DNA from: Clostridiales bacterium
Lineage (GTDB): Bacteria > Bacillota > Clostridia > Saccharofermentanales > Saccharofermentanaceae
Reading direction: 5' to 3'
Assembly: GCA_017615325.1 (NCBI GenBank)
Contig: JAGAAI010000093.1
Coordinates: forward strand, 1 to 64,000
Length of the DNA: 64,000 bases
Shown here: in pieces, positions 7,763 to 17,475 of the stretch
How the letters are laid out: each line of letters opens with the position of its first letter
How positions within the stretch are numbered: the first letter of the stretch is position 1
Position numbers and translations under genes: made by a program
Notes under the pieces: model-generated
Told to the model about the DNA's origin: nothing
Database searches by the model: none
Seen by the model: the letters and a program-made list of their open reading frames with translations, nothing else

Positions 7763-8829
7763 TCGAAAGTCTTCTCCTGACCGTCAATATCTGTATAGTA
7801 GATAAGCTTCTTATCGTGATCCCATGAGATCAGATGACCGTCCTTTAACGGCGCGAAAAAGTCATCATCCGCATCGAATTTATCTGCATAGAGCTCACCC
7901 TTTTTACTGAAGGCCAAGGTATTCTTGCTCTTCTTATAGCCGTCATCATTCTCACGCCTTTCATCGGTCATCATGAGATAACTCAAATTGACATCCGACT
8001 GCATCGCATAGGTCGGATCAACATGATAATGCCTGCCGTTGATCGTCACATAGCACCACGAATGTCCTTCGCCGCTATACTCCGTATTTCCGCCGATAAC
8101 ATCAGCTTCCACTCCTGCCTGGAGGAGAAGATATGCGAACGCAGGACCGCACTCGCTGCAGATCCCGTGACCAGTCGTAAGGAACCTGTATGCCGAGAGG
8201 TTATCAACATAATGGTCGTTCAGCTCATAGTAAGTATCGTAATCGTAGGAATAGTTCTCCGAAAAATAGACATAGAGAGCGAGGACTTTCTCAAAGTCTG
8301 AATAGTCGTCCCTTAAGTTCTCGTCCAGGATATCCGTAACAAGCTTCTCGAACTCGGCGTTCTTGACCTTAAACTCTTCCTTGGGGATAAGATACTGGAA
8401 TGTACCTATCCCCTTCTTGACTGAACCTGCATACATGGAATCCGTATATTCAGCTACTACAGGGTAACAATGACCCGGGAACTGACCTATCATCCAGTCG
8501 TAAGTATCCTGATCCTTGACCTCGAAAGTATCTTCTCCGGCCCTGACTGCATTAATGTAGTTGCAGTAAGCACTGTAGAGGTCTTCGCCCATGTATTCCT
8601 TGAATATCGGCCCGCAAACGATGGGCTTAAACTCGAAGTGTCCCCTGGCTTCCGTAGTTGTGGTTGCTTCAGTCGTAGTTTCGGAAGTTTGGGATGAAGT
8701 GGTCTGTTCAGTAATCCGGGATGTCTCATAGGTAACAGTCCCGCTGGTCTCCTGAGTAGCGGTTGAACATCCTGCAAGAGCTAATGATATGACCGCAGAT
8801 ATCATAAATGCCGTAATCGTTCTCTTCAT
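7744..8829 (-). CDS. Lipoprotein with transglutaminase-like catalytic domain
   Basis: A 361-residue exported lipoprotein. The start at 8829 gives MKRTITAFMISAVISLALAGC, with a lipobox LAGC at residues 18-21; the longer frame to 8883 would bury this signal. A Thr/Ser/Glu-rich linker (about residues 22-62) leads to the enzymatic domain. The cysteine-protease-like triad of the transglutaminase fold is readable as C224 in GICSECG, H256 in EGHSWCYV and D271 in HVDPTY. Members act as proteases or crosslinking enzymes outside the membrane. The target is unknown. Confidence 0.85.
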   Translation of the reverse strand: MKRTITAFMISAVISLALAGCSTATQETSGTVTYETSRITEQTTSSQTSETTTEATTTTEARGHFEFKPIVCGPIFKEYMGEDLYSAYCNYINAVRAGEDTFEVKDQDTYDWMIGQFPGHCYPVVAEYTDSMYAGSVKKGIGTFQYLIPKEEFKVKNAEFEKLVTDILDENLRDDYSDFEKVLALYVYFSENYSYDYDTYYELNDHYVDNLSAYRFLTTGHGICSECGPAFAYLLLQAGVEADVIGGNTEYSGEGHSWCYVTINGRHYHVDPTYAMQSDVNLSYLMMTDERRENDDGYKKSKNTLAFSKKGELYADKFDADDDFFAPLKDGHLISWDHDKKLIYYTDIDGQEKTFDYSPFG

Positions 8830-8948
8830 ATAAATTCTCTCTTTGATCGTTATTGTCTGCGACATTATAGCAATGAAAATCAAGAATAATATCCTAAAGC
8901 AAAACTTAATGCAAAATTGCCACTATTTTATAAAACCGGTCTGATTGT

Positions 8949-8954
8949 TATAAT
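8949..8954 (+). promoter_or_regulatory. -10 element of the DUF218 gene
   Basis: A perfect TATAAT lies 32 bp before the start codon of the next gene. The matching -35 is weak. The purine-rich GGGGGGAC just before the ATG is the ribosome binding site. Confidence 0.45.
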
Positions 8955-8986
8955 ATCCGAAGTAGTATTGTTTTGGGGGGACAAAT

Positions 8987-9880
8987 ATGTCATATTATTC
9001 ATCAAGAAGATCAAGACCTTCTGTTCCAAGAAGAGTCATAGGAGACCTGCTGATAGCATTAACCGTTATCTTTACCATATGGCTGTCGGTCATCATGGTA
9101 CAGAGAATCCTGTCCGTTGTTCTGGTCGAATCTTATGCAATGATGTTTGTGGCAGAACTCGCGATCTGTCTGATTTTCCTGCTCTTTTCAATAGACGTCA
9201 GGACAGGGTTCCTGTCGAAGGCAGAATCAGTGGTCGTAAAGACCCTGGCATGGCTTCTAAGGATCGTCCTGATATTATCATGCGGACTCGTTCTCTTTAC
9301 TTTAGGCAAGATCATCATACATGCTAATACACACGATACTCCGACAGCGCAAAATGCGATCGTATTAGGTCTTGCTCTCCAGAACGGCAAGCCTACGGAT
9401 GATCTCATATCCCGTATCGAGACAGCCCGTCAGTTCAGCGAATCAAATCCCGATGCAAAGCTCATCCTTACAGGCGGCAATGCAGACGTAACAGGCAAAA
9501 CGGAAGCTGTCATAATGCAGGAACTCCTGACCGAAAAGGGTGTCGCAGAAGACAGAATGATCCTTGAGGATAAGGCAACGAGCACCAAGGAAAACTTTGC
9601 CAATGTTGCAGGCCTTATAGACCCTGCTGCTCCTGTCGTCATTATCACAAGCGACTATCACATGGACAGGGCTTCCATAATCGCAAACAGCGCAGGATTT
9701 AAGTCCGTACTTTGCGACCCTGCCCCTTCCAAACTTATTGAATATCCGGCAAACATCATGTGGGAGATAGTTAACGAACTGGCTGATACTCCCACTTATA
9801 TTCAAAGCTTATTTACTTACAAAGATACGGTGGTGCGGAGCGGCTGCCTTAGCATTACCACTTATTCAAAGCATATTTAA
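8987..9880 (+). CDS. DUF218 / YdcF-SanA-like membrane protein
   Basis: A 297-residue protein with a basic N-terminus, about three membrane helices in residues 20-110, and a DUF218 domain after that. The domain is recognised by AIVLGLALQNGKPTDDLISRI, LILTGGNAD, TEAVIMQELL and VVIITSDYHMDRA. The family includes SanA and ElyC, proteins linked to envelope integrity and vancomycin tolerance, but the reaction is not known. The methyltransferase gene follows 12 bp after its stop, so they form a pair. Confidence 0.8.
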   Translation: MSYYSSRRSRPSVPRRVIGDLLIALTVIFTIWLSVIMVQRILSVVLVESYAMMFVAELAICLIFLLFSIDVRTGFLSKAESVVVKTLAWLLRIVLILSCGLVLFTLGKIIIHANTHDTPTAQNAIVLGLALQNGKPTDDLISRIETARQFSESNPDAKLILTGGNADVTGKTEAVIMQELLTEKGVAEDRMILEDKATSTKENFANVAGLIDPAAPVVIITSDYHMDRASIIANSAGFKSVLCDPAPSKLIEYPANIMWEIVNELADTPTYIQSLFTYKDTVVRSGCLSITTYSKHI

Positions 9881-9892
9881 GGTGGATTACAC

Positions 9893-10657
9893 ATGATACG
9901 AGAAGAACTGATCAGAAGCTGGAAAGAAGAAGAGAAGATTGCTCACATCAAGGGCTGGGATTTCTCACACCTGGACGGAAGGTTCGAATCAGATGAGGAC
10001 CTGCCCTGGGATTATGAATCCCTGGTACGTGACTATCTCACAGACGACATGTATCTTATGGATTACGACACGGGTGGAGGCGAATTCCTCCTCTCGCTTA
10101 ATCACCCTTACGATAAGACAGCTGCAACAGAGGGCTATCCTCCGAATGTTGAGCTCTGCAAAGAGACTCTCCTCCCTCTCGGAATAGATCTTAAGGCCTG
10201 CAGCGACCCTTCTAAGATCCCTTTCGAAGACGGATCCTTTGATATCCTGATCAACCGCCACGGAGCATTTGACCCTGTGGAAGTAAAAAGACTGCTTAAA
10301 CCGGGAGGATATTTCGTGACCCAGCAGGTCGGTGACAGGAACGATCACGACCTGGTCGAGATGGTATTGCCCGGAGTTCCCGCGCCTTTCATTGGCAACA
10401 ATCTTACTGTCCGGCAAAAGGAGTTTGAAGATGCAGGTTTCGAGATAATAAGATCCGATGAAGCGTTCAGACCGATAAAGTTCTACGATGTCGGAGCCTT
10501 CGTATGGTTTGCAAGGATCATCGAATGGGAGTTCGTGGATTTCTCCGTAGATAAGTGCCTGGATAAGCTTTTCGAGCTTCAGGAAAAGATCGAAAAAGAG
10601 GGTGTCATAGAAGGTACGATCCACAGATTCATGATCGTTGCAAAGAAGCCTGATTAA
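9893..10657 (+). CDS. Class I SAM-dependent methyltransferase
   Basis: A 254-residue protein. Motif I is a variant, YLMDYDTGGGEFLLSL near residue 60, then ATEGYPPNVELCKE (motif II) and FDILINRHGAFDPVEVKRLLKPGGYFVTQQ (motif IV and post motif, split here across residues about 118-145). The long C-terminal region with many aromatic and acidic residues is probably for substrate binding. AAGGTGG precedes the ATG. Substrate unknown. Confidence 0.75.
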   Translation: MIREELIRSWKEEEKIAHIKGWDFSHLDGRFESDEDLPWDYESLVRDYLTDDMYLMDYDTGGGEFLLSLNHPYDKTAATEGYPPNVELCKETLLPLGIDLKACSDPSKIPFEDGSFDILINRHGAFDPVEVKRLLKPGGYFVTQQVGDRNDHDLVEMVLPGVPAPFIGNNLTVRQKEFEDAGFEIIRSDEAFRPIKFYDVGAFVWFARIIEWEFVDFSVDKCLDKLFELQEKIEKEGVIEGTIHRFMIVAKKPD

Positions 10658-10723
10658 GTAAGGCTCTTTAAGATCTCAATATATTCAGAAGTCAGATGCG
10701 AAGGAATAAAGAATATAATCTGA

Positions 10724-11398
10724 TCAGTTCCTGTTCTTCCAGACGTAACCGGACTTGATCACGGTCTCCACGTGGTAACCTGCTTTGCCCAGGGCTTTCC
10801 TCAGCATCTTTATATGTGTATCGACGGTCCTGTCGTAGCCCTCGTAATCCATGCCCCAGACCTTATCGAGGATCTGGTTGCGCGTAAGGACCATTCCCTG
10901 GTTATCGAGAAAATACATCAGAAGTTCATATTCCTTGGGAGCCAGTTCACAGGCTTTGCCTTCCACCGCAACATAACGTCTTGCAGGCTCTATCGTGATC
11001 TCGTCAACCGTGATCCTGCCGTCTTTTACGAGAAGACCGTGATAGCGGCTTATGAGCGCATTTACTTTTGCAAGAAGGACCTTGCTCGAGAAGGGCTTGC
11101 TGATATATTCATCCGCACCGACTTCGTAACCTTTGACGATATCGTCCTCGCCTCCCAGAGCCGTGAGGAATATGACCGGGACATCGTATTTGCCACGGAT
11201 AAACTTACAGACTTCCCTGCCGTCTTTGCCGGGCATCATTATGTCTAAGATCACGATGTCATATCTGTTCTTATCAGCATATGAACAGGCATCGATACCG
11301 TTGCTGACGGCATCCGTCTCAAAACCGTTCTTGCTGAAGAACATCTCAAGGATATTCCTTAATGTGTCGTCATCTTCTGCGATCAATATGCGATACAT
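10724..11398 (-). CDS. OmpR/PhoB-family response regulator
   Basis: A 224-residue regulator. The receiver has the acidic pair in LIAEDDD, the phospho-acceptor aspartate in IVILDIMMPGKDG near residue 51, T in VIFLTALGG and K in YISKPFSS. The C-terminal winged helix (about 125-222) ends with the usual RTVDTHIKMLRKAL and GYVWK. The start overlaps the stop of the kinase gene (TAATG at 11396-11400), so the pair is translationally coupled. The kinase lies upstream. Target genes cannot be told from the sequence. Confidence 0.92.
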   Translation of the reverse strand: MYRILIAEDDDTLRNILEMFFSKNGFETDAVSNGIDACSYADKNRYDIVILDIMMPGKDGREVCKFIRGKYDVPVIFLTALGGEDDIVKGYEVGADEYISKPFSSKVLLAKVNALISRYHGLLVKDGRITVDEITIEPARRYVAVEGKACELAPKEYELLMYFLDNQGMVLTRNQILDKVWGMDYEGYDRTVDTHIKMLRKALGKAGYHVETVIKSGYVWKNRN

Positions 11399-13083
11399 TA
11401 CAAATCTTCCTTCTTAACCGAATCCATTGCGAACCAGAAAACAGTCCCCTGATCATTACTGTTGCAGCCGTATTTTGCTTTATGCAAGTCCAGTATGTTC
11501 TTTACTACAGACAGTCCCACCCCGCTGCTACCTATTCTATCACTCCTGGATTCGTCTGTCTTATAGAAGACATCCCATACTTTCTTAAGATCTGACCTTG
11601 CTATCTTCGCGCCGTCATTAGTTATGGAGAACGTTATCTTTCTGCCCGACTGAGCCAGATCTATCCGGATCTTTTTATCAGCATATTTGACCGCGTTCGA
11701 GATGAAATTGTTTAAGACGATATTCATCATATCAAGATCGGCCGATACCGGATATTCATCGCAGTCATGAGATATTTCAATGTCGAGCTTTCTTTCTTTT
11801 ACGATATCGCTCATCCTGCTGCAGATGCTCTTTGTAAGCGTCATAAGATCGACTGTCTCGGGATTTATCGTTACCTGACCGCTGCTATATTTCGACAGAT
11901 CCAGAAGTCTTGTAATAAGACCTGACATATGGTCGACTTCAGTGATTATCTTTTTCGAATATTCAGGGCGCTGATCCTCGTCTATATATTCCCAGTTTTC
12001 GACACAGGTCTTCGTGATCGCAAGAGGTGTCTTTAACTCGTGAGCTATACCGTGCGTGAGCCTCTGGCTCCTGATCTCGAATTTCCTCTGTGCCTGGCAG
12101 AGCGCCACAAAGTTCATTACGACCACACCCTCCATTATGAGAAGTACCAGAACAAAGAAAATATATACATCCAGATTCTCCTGCAATACAAAACTCAAAG
12201 GTTTAAATACTTCCGCATAGGCCAACATTATGGTCCTGCCAGAGACGTTATAGACGTGGATGTCATAATAGGTCGTTGTGATATCTCCCTTTGTAAATGC
12301 ATAAGTTCCGGAGAGTCCGTCAGCACCAAAGTTATCTTTATTAAGTTCCAGTCCCTGTATAAATACTTCCTTAGCTTCACCATTCATCTTTTTCTTTGCT
12401 GCGCTGTTTCCGAAAGTATAAAGCTCTACGAAAAGATTCTCGTGGAACTCATCCCATTCTTCATAGGGAACAGTCTTGGCGAGGTCAGCATTCTTCGGGC
12501 GGGAAAGATAGAATGTCTTTGTCTCTCCCTCCTCATACCAGGACAATGTTCCGTCAAATGCGTAGACACCGTCACATTTTCCGCCGGTCATGGAAACGGT
12601 TGAAGCATCATCAGGATCAGCAGAAAGATCCGTATCCTGATCAAAGGTGTCGTCAACGAGTGCAATACGGATTTCGCTATAAGGTTCATAATCCGGACCG
12701 TTTTCTTTGAGCGTTGTTATCTCCATAAAGTTCTGAACTTCCGCAATTGGTCTGAAACCGTTGTCGACATCCAGTATTGCGCCGTAGAAGCCCCTTGTAT
12801 TGGTAACGATCTTACCGTGACTTAAATGTTCCCATGGACCTGTACGGGTAAGTTTGCGCTGATCACTATAATATTCCCAGTTGCCGTATGCATAAGCCAT
12901 AAGAGGATCCATATCATCAAATTCCCTGTCATCATCACGGATCTGACTGTGTGCTGACAGATTGATGAATTCTTCGTTGACTTTGCTGAGCTGGGATGAA
13001 GTAAAGATCATTACTCCCACGCCAAAGACCGTCAGAAGGATCAAGCAAAAGAGCATACAAGCTAAAAGATAATGTTTTTTCAT
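11398..13083 (-). CDS. Sensor histidine kinase
   Basis: A 561-residue membrane kinase. A first membrane helix at about residues 5-27 and a second at about 308-332 bound a large extracytoplasmic domain of about 280 residues without a family I recognise. The H-box is THGIAHELKTPLAI, with H near residue 347. The ATP-binding domain has NFISNAVKY (N box) and SSGVGLSVVKNIL (G2 box). It phosphorylates the coupled response regulator. The gene is divergent from the AraC-family gene at 13289. Confidence 0.9.
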   Translation of the reverse strand: MKKHYLLACMLFCLILLTVFGVGVMIFTSSQLSKVNEEFINLSAHSQIRDDDREFDDMDPLMAYAYGNWEYYSDQRKLTRTGPWEHLSHGKIVTNTRGFYGAILDVDNGFRPIAEVQNFMEITTLKENGPDYEPYSEIRIALVDDTFDQDTDLSADPDDASTVSMTGGKCDGVYAFDGTLSWYEEGETKTFYLSRPKNADLAKTVPYEEWDEFHENLFVELYTFGNSAAKKKMNGEAKEVFIQGLELNKDNFGADGLSGTYAFTKGDITTTYYDIHVYNVSGRTIMLAYAEVFKPLSFVLQENLDVYIFFVLVLLIMEGVVVMNFVALCQAQRKFEIRSQRLTHGIAHELKTPLAITKTCVENWEYIDEDQRPEYSKKIITEVDHMSGLITRLLDLSKYSSGQVTINPETVDLMTLTKSICSRMSDIVKERKLDIEISHDCDEYPVSADLDMMNIVLNNFISNAVKYADKKIRIDLAQSGRKITFSITNDGAKIARSDLKKVWDVFYKTDESRSDRIGSSGVGLSVVKNILDLHKAKYGCNSNDQGTVFWFAMDSVKKEDL

Positions 13084-13198
13084 AGGTTTTCCCTCCCCCT
13101 CTTATCCGGGTTTTTCTTTTTACAGCCGCATTCTAAAAAAAAGATGTGTAGTCTTTATGAACATTCAAATATTATTTGGATTTTTCTTTCTGACCCTA

Positions 13199-13208
13199 AT
13201 GTTATAAT
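13199..13208 (+). promoter_or_regulatory. Extended -10 promoter of the AraC-family gene
   Basis: TG-T-TATAAT (TATAAT at 13203-13208) lies about 80 bp before the start codon in the divergent region between the kinase and the AraC-type gene. The ribosome binding site AAGGAG comes about ten bases before ATG 13289. Confidence 0.5.
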
Positions 13209-13288
13209 CCGAAAACAAGGTGAGCAAAAAAAGTCGGGATATTATTCTCTTCCTTGCGGTAGCATATGCGTAAGAAAGGAGATGAGCC

Positions 13289-14161
13289 ATGGATGAACAA
13301 AGAACTGCCGTACGCAAGATGCAGGAATACATAAGCGATAACATCATGCATGAGATAGATATCGCTGATCTTGCCAAGGTGTCTTCTTATTCTCCGTGGT
13401 ATGCCCGCAAACTCTTCATCAAATATCTTGGGATGACTCCGGCAGTCTACATAAGGCGCCTCAAACTGTCCAAGTCAGCCTTAAGGCTCCGCGATGAAGA
13501 CTGTCAGATAATAGACGTTGCGATGGATATGGGATTCGGAAGTGTTGACGGTTACCAGCGCGCATTCAGACGTGAGTTCGGCTGTAACCCCAAAGAGTAC
13601 TCCCTAAGTCCGGTCCCCGTATGGCTCTTTACTCCTTCACTGATCATCGACAAGGAAAGGAATGATATCAATATGAGTGAGATAAGAAATGTTTTTATTC
13701 AGGTTATAGAAAAGCCAGCAAGAAAAGTCATCATCAAGCGCGGCGTAAATGCGACTGAATACTGGAGCTACTGCGAAGAAGTGGGATGTGATGTCTGGGG
13801 ACTTTTAACGAGCATCAAGTCCATCAGCGGAGAACCGGTATGCCTCTTTCTTCCCAAAGAACTTCGCGATCCTGTTACGAATGAATATGTTCAGGGTGTT
13901 GAAGTCGAGCCTGACTACGACGGAGTTATCCCCGAAGGTTTTGAGACCATAGATCTTCCTGCTTCCACATATCTTCTCTTCAGGGGCGAACCTTTCGCTG
14001 AAGAAGAATATGTATCTGCGATCAATGAGATCTGGGATGCAGAGAAGAAATATAACCCTGAGTTCATAGGATATAAATGGGATGACAAAAACCCCAGGAT
14101 CCAGCTTGAACCTGTTGGAGAAAGAGGATACATAGAACTTGTTCCGGTAAGAAAGATCTGA
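13289..14161 (+). CDS. AraC-family regulator with GyrI-like effector domain
   Basis: A 290-residue two-domain regulator. Residues about 8-107 form the AraC DNA-binding domain with two helix-turn-helix motifs; the second contains VAMDMGFGSVDGYQRAFRRE and NPKEYSL. Residues about 130-290 form a GyrI-like effector-binding domain (VFIQVIEKPARKVIIKR, then GVEVEPDYDG and YLLFRGE). This is the arrangement of Rob- and BmrR-like drug or stress sensors. It has no obvious partner gene nearby: the next gene is 227 bp away and behind a terminator. Confidence 0.88.
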   Translation: MDEQRTAVRKMQEYISDNIMHEIDIADLAKVSSYSPWYARKLFIKYLGMTPAVYIRRLKLSKSALRLRDEDCQIIDVAMDMGFGSVDGYQRAFRREFGCNPKEYSLSPVPVWLFTPSLIIDKERNDINMSEIRNVFIQVIEKPARKVIIKRGVNATEYWSYCEEVGCDVWGLLTSIKSISGEPVCLFLPKELRDPVTNEYVQGVEVEPDYDGVIPEGFETIDLPASTYLLFRGEPFAEEEYVSAINEIWDAEKKYNPEFIGYKWDDKNPRIQLEPVGERGYIELVPVRKI

Positions 14162-14197
14162 TCCGGTTTTGTTACAATCTGATTACGCATCGTCAAA

Positions 14198-14288
14198 TTT
14201 TGGCGATAAAAACTCTTTTTCCGGCGAATCGCCGATTTATCGGATTTTATCAACAATTTTTGGCGACAAAACATGCTTTTTTTGGCGA
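14198..14288. repeat. Cluster of GGCGA repeats
   Basis: The pentamer GGCGA occurs at 14202, 14223, 14262 and 14284, three times within T(4-7)GGCGA. One copy forms the palindrome GGCGA-A-TCGCC (14223-14233). The cluster sits between the AraC-type gene and its downstream terminator. No function can be assigned. Confidence 0.5.
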
Positions 14289-14290
14289 AG

Positions 14291-14317
14291 GGCTTTTCGG
14301 GGCTATCCCGAAAAGCC
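14291..14317 (+). terminator. Intrinsic terminator after the AraC-type gene
   Basis: An 11-bp perfect stem, GGCTTTTCGGG (14291-14301) with CCCGAAAAGCC (14307-14317), has a 5-nt loop and is followed by TTTCCTGTCT. The A/T tracts on both sides let it act in both directions. Confidence 0.7.
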
Positions 14318-14387
14318 TTTCCTGTCTGATATAATTGAATAATGAAGGGGAAGAGGATGGATCCTGATATATAAGGAGGGCGTTAGC

Positions 14388-15512
14388 ATGGGGAACTCTA
14401 AGGTATATTTTACTGATTTCAGGACGGGGTTAGGGGTAAGCCTCACTGCAAAACTCCAAAAACTTATCCGCCTTGCAGGGATAGATACGATCGACATGGA
14501 CAATAAGTTCGTCGCGATAAAGATGCATTTCGGGGAATTGGGGAACCTCGCATACTTAAGACCCAACTACGCAAAGGCCGTTGCTGATGTTATCAAGGAC
14601 AATGGAGGCCTTCCCTTCCTTACCGACTGCAATACCCTTTATCCTGGAAGCCGTAAACACGCCTTGGAACACATGGACTGCGCCAACCTTAACGGCTTCA
14701 ACACGGTTACGACAGGCTGCCAGATAATCATAGCTGACGGTCTTCGCGGAACGGATGACATCATCGTGCCCGTGCCTAACGGTGAGTACTGCAAGGAAGC
14801 ATACATAGGACGTGCGGTTATGGATGCGGACATCTTCATCTCATTAACGCATTTCAAGGGGCACGAAGCAGCAGGCTTCGGCGGCACGATAAAGAACATC
14901 GGCATGGGCTGCGGCAGCCGCGCAGGCAAGATGCAGCAGCATCAGAGCGGACATCCCCACGTCATTACCGAACTCTGCAAAGGCTGCAGGAGATGTGCCA
15001 AGGAATGCGGATCAGATGCCATCAGCTACGACGGCAATAAGGCATGGATAGATCCCGACAAGTGCAAGGGCTGCGGACGCTGTATCGGTGCCTGTGCTTT
15101 CGATGCGATCGAAAACGATAACTGGGATGCACCCCAGCTCCTAGGCTGCAGGATGGCGGAATACACGGCAGCCGTAATAAGCGGAAGACCTAATTTCCAC
15201 ATCAGTCTCATCACCGATGTATCACCTAACTGCGACTGCCACGGTGAGAACGATGCACCCATCCTCCCCGATATCGGAATGCTCGCATCCTTTGACCCCG
15301 TCGCTCTGGATCAGGCCTGCGTTGACCTTTGCTCCAAGGCAACTCCCATAAGGAACAGCCAGTTAGGCGACAACATGGCAAGAGAAGACTTCCACGACCA
15401 CGGTGACGTATGGCATAACAACAATCCCAATGTCTCCTGGGCAGAAACTCTTGAGCATGCGGAGAAGATAGGAATCGGGTCACGCGGATATGATCTCATT
15501 ACGATGAAGTAA
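14388..15512 (+). CDS. DUF362 protein with two 4Fe-4S ferredoxin motifs
   Basis: A 374-residue protein. The DUF362 region surrounds a ferredoxin insert: residues about 15-185 hold KMHFGELGNLAYLRP and FLTDCNTLYPGSR, and residues 196-240 hold two CxxCxxCxxxC clusters, CKGCRRCAKEC and CKGCGRCIGAC. DUF362 proteins are common in anaerobes; their role is not settled, but the clusters point to electron transfer. A strong AAGGAGGG precedes the ATG. The gene stands alone between a terminator and a 214-bp gap. Confidence 0.85.
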   Translation: MGNSKVYFTDFRTGLGVSLTAKLQKLIRLAGIDTIDMDNKFVAIKMHFGELGNLAYLRPNYAKAVADVIKDNGGLPFLTDCNTLYPGSRKHALEHMDCANLNGFNTVTTGCQIIIADGLRGTDDIIVPVPNGEYCKEAYIGRAVMDADIFISLTHFKGHEAAGFGGTIKNIGMGCGSRAGKMQQHQSGHPHVITELCKGCRRCAKECGSDAISYDGNKAWIDPDKCKGCGRCIGACAFDAIENDNWDAPQLLGCRMAEYTAAVISGRPNFHISLITDVSPNCDCHGENDAPILPDIGMLASFDPVALDQACVDLCSKATPIRNSQLGDNMAREDFHDHGDVWHNNNPNVSWAETLEHAEKIGIGSRGYDLITMK

Positions 15513-15726
15513 GTCCATGGACAACTCATCATCCCGGTACGAGACTTATTGATCGTTCTCATGATTGATCCTCTTGTCTATATGACGTTGGGTAACAGGA
15601 TTATCTTTTGAAAGAAAACCTGTGGTTTATATACCCGGCTTAACACCTGGGGAATTATGCTGTCGGTTGTCCAAATCCTGTAAAAGGAATACAATGGATA
15701 ACATCTTTATAAGGGAAGTGTGCGTA

Positions 15727-17454
15727 ATGTTAAAAAATCTTAAGAAGATGATCAGCTACTATAGGCCATACATAGGGACATTCCTTCTGGATATGTTCTG
15801 TGCCGTGCTGGCTTCTGCTATAGCGCTCGCGATCCCCCTTGTTGTCCGCTACATAACGTCTGAGGTCATCTATCTTGAGACAGGTGCCAAAGAAAGGATC
15901 ATATATCTCGGGATCATCCTGGTGGTCCTTGTTATGGTACAGTTTGCCGCGAACTACTACATAACGGACATAGGTCACGTCATGGGGGCAAAGATGGAGC
16001 GCAACATGCGCGCCGAGATCTTCAGTCACTACCAGAAACTGTCATTCTCATTCTTTGACGACCAGAAAGTCGGACAGCTCATGAGCAGGATCACGAGCGA
16101 CCTCTTCGAGATATGCGAGCTATTGCATCACGGTCCCGAAAACATAATCATATCGCTCATAAAGATAATCGGCGCCTTCGTGATCCTAATGGGTATAAGC
16201 AAGTATCTTACTCTGGCAGCCTTTATACTTGTTCCCTTCATGTTCATCTTCGTCTTCTTCCTCAACAAGAGGATGCGCAGGGCCTTCAGAGAGAACAGAA
16301 GAAAGGTCGCAGATATCAACACCCAGATCGAAGACAATCTGTCCGGTATAAGAGTAGTCAAATCTTTCGCCAACGAGAAGATCGAAGAGGAGAAGTTCAG
16401 GGTCGGCAACGATGCATTCCTCAAAGCAAAGAGGAGCAGTTACAGGTACTTAGGTCTCTTCCATTCCGGCATGACGGCATTCATACTTCTCGTCAATATC
16501 CTCGTAATCGTATCAGGTGCGATCCTCATATCAGACGGCAAGGTCCTGATACCTGACTTCATCGCATTCCTTCTCTACATAAACATCTTCACTGAACCGA
16601 TAAGAGTCATAGTTGATTTTACGGAGCAGTTCCAGAACGGTTACACAGGCTTTGAGAGATTTATGGAGATCCTGAACATTGAGCCTGATATCGTTGACAA
16701 GGAAGGCGCCGTTGAACTGACAGACGTCAAAGGCGATATAACTTTTGAGGATGTATCGTTCAAGTATAAGGACGGAGCGCACAGGGTTCTCCGCCACATA
16801 GATCTTGACATCAAGGCTGGTTCTTATGTTGCACTGGTAGGGTCTTCGGGCGGCGGCAAGACAACGCTCTGCAGTCTTATACCAAGGTTCTACGATGTTA
16901 CTAACGGATCTATAAAGATCGACGGCAAAGACATCCGTGACTTAAAACTCAAGAGCCTCCGGGACCACATCGGTATCGTCCAGCAGGATGTATATCTTTT
17001 CGCAGGAACCGTCCTCGAGAACATAAGCTACGGCAAGCCTGGCGCATCGCGTGAGGAGATCATTGAAGCAGCAAAGCTTGCCAATGCCCATGACTTCATC
17101 ATGGAGCTTCCCAACGGTTACGATACTGATATCGGACAACGGGGAATAAAACTCTCAGGCGGTCAGAAGCAGAGGCTTTCCATCGCAAGAGTATTCCTCA
17201 AGAACCCTCCGATACTGATCTTCGACGAGGCGACCAGCGCACTGGATAACGAGAGCGAGAACATCGTAAAAGAGTCTTTGGAAAAACTTGCCAAGAACAG
17301 GACAACGATCGTAATCGCCCACCGTCTGTCCACAGTAAGGAACGCAGAGCGTATACTGGTCCTCACCGAGAACGGTATCGAAGAGAGCGGAACACACGAT
17401 GAACTGATGGCAAAAGGCGGCATATACGCAGGCCTTTATAAGTGGAATGCCTGA
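15727..17454 (+). CDS. ABC exporter, fused membrane and ATPase domains
   Basis: A 575-residue half transporter of the MsbA/lipid A or multidrug type. Residues about 1-320 contain six membrane helices. The ATPase domain has Walker A GSSGGGKTT near residue 373, Q-loop IVQQDVYLF, signature LSGGQKQRLS near 475, Walker B ILIFDEATSALD near 495 and H-loop IAHRLST. It would work as a homodimer exporting a lipophilic substrate. I start at ATG 15727, eight bases after AAGGGAAG; the frame is open further upstream to 15622 but that part has no ribosome binding site and reads as spacer. It heads a run of small genes to 20015. Confidence 0.92.
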   Translation: MLKNLKKMISYYRPYIGTFLLDMFCAVLASAIALAIPLVVRYITSEVIYLETGAKERIIYLGIILVVLVMVQFAANYYITDIGHVMGAKMERNMRAEIFSHYQKLSFSFFDDQKVGQLMSRITSDLFEICELLHHGPENIIISLIKIIGAFVILMGISKYLTLAAFILVPFMFIFVFFLNKRMRRAFRENRRKVADINTQIEDNLSGIRVVKSFANEKIEEEKFRVGNDAFLKAKRSSYRYLGLFHSGMTAFILLVNILVIVSGAILISDGKVLIPDFIAFLLYINIFTEPIRVIVDFTEQFQNGYTGFERFMEILNIEPDIVDKEGAVELTDVKGDITFEDVSFKYKDGAHRVLRHIDLDIKAGSYVALVGSSGGGKTTLCSLIPRFYDVTNGSIKIDGKDIRDLKLKSLRDHIGIVQQDVYLFAGTVLENISYGKPGASREEIIEAAKLANAHDFIMELPNGYDTDIGQRGIKLSGGQKQRLSIARVFLKNPPILIFDEATSALDNESENIVKESLEKLAKNRTTIVIAHRLSTVRNAERILVLTENGIEESGTHDELMAKGGIYAGLYKWNA

Positions 17455-17475
17455 CATTTTTTTAGGGGGAAATAA

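Noticed and set aside
9989..10624. 211-codon open frame antisense to the methyltransferase
   Set aside because: It lies inside a gene with clear methyltransferase motifs and has no supporting start signal.
12040..12603. 187-codon open frame antisense to the histidine kinase
   Set aside because: The kinase has full H, N and G boxes. The antisense frame is Cys- and Leu-rich with no motif.
15622..15726. N-terminal extension of the ABC exporter
   Set aside because: The added 35 residues are Cys-rich spacer translation without a ribosome binding site; ATG 15727 has one at the right distance.
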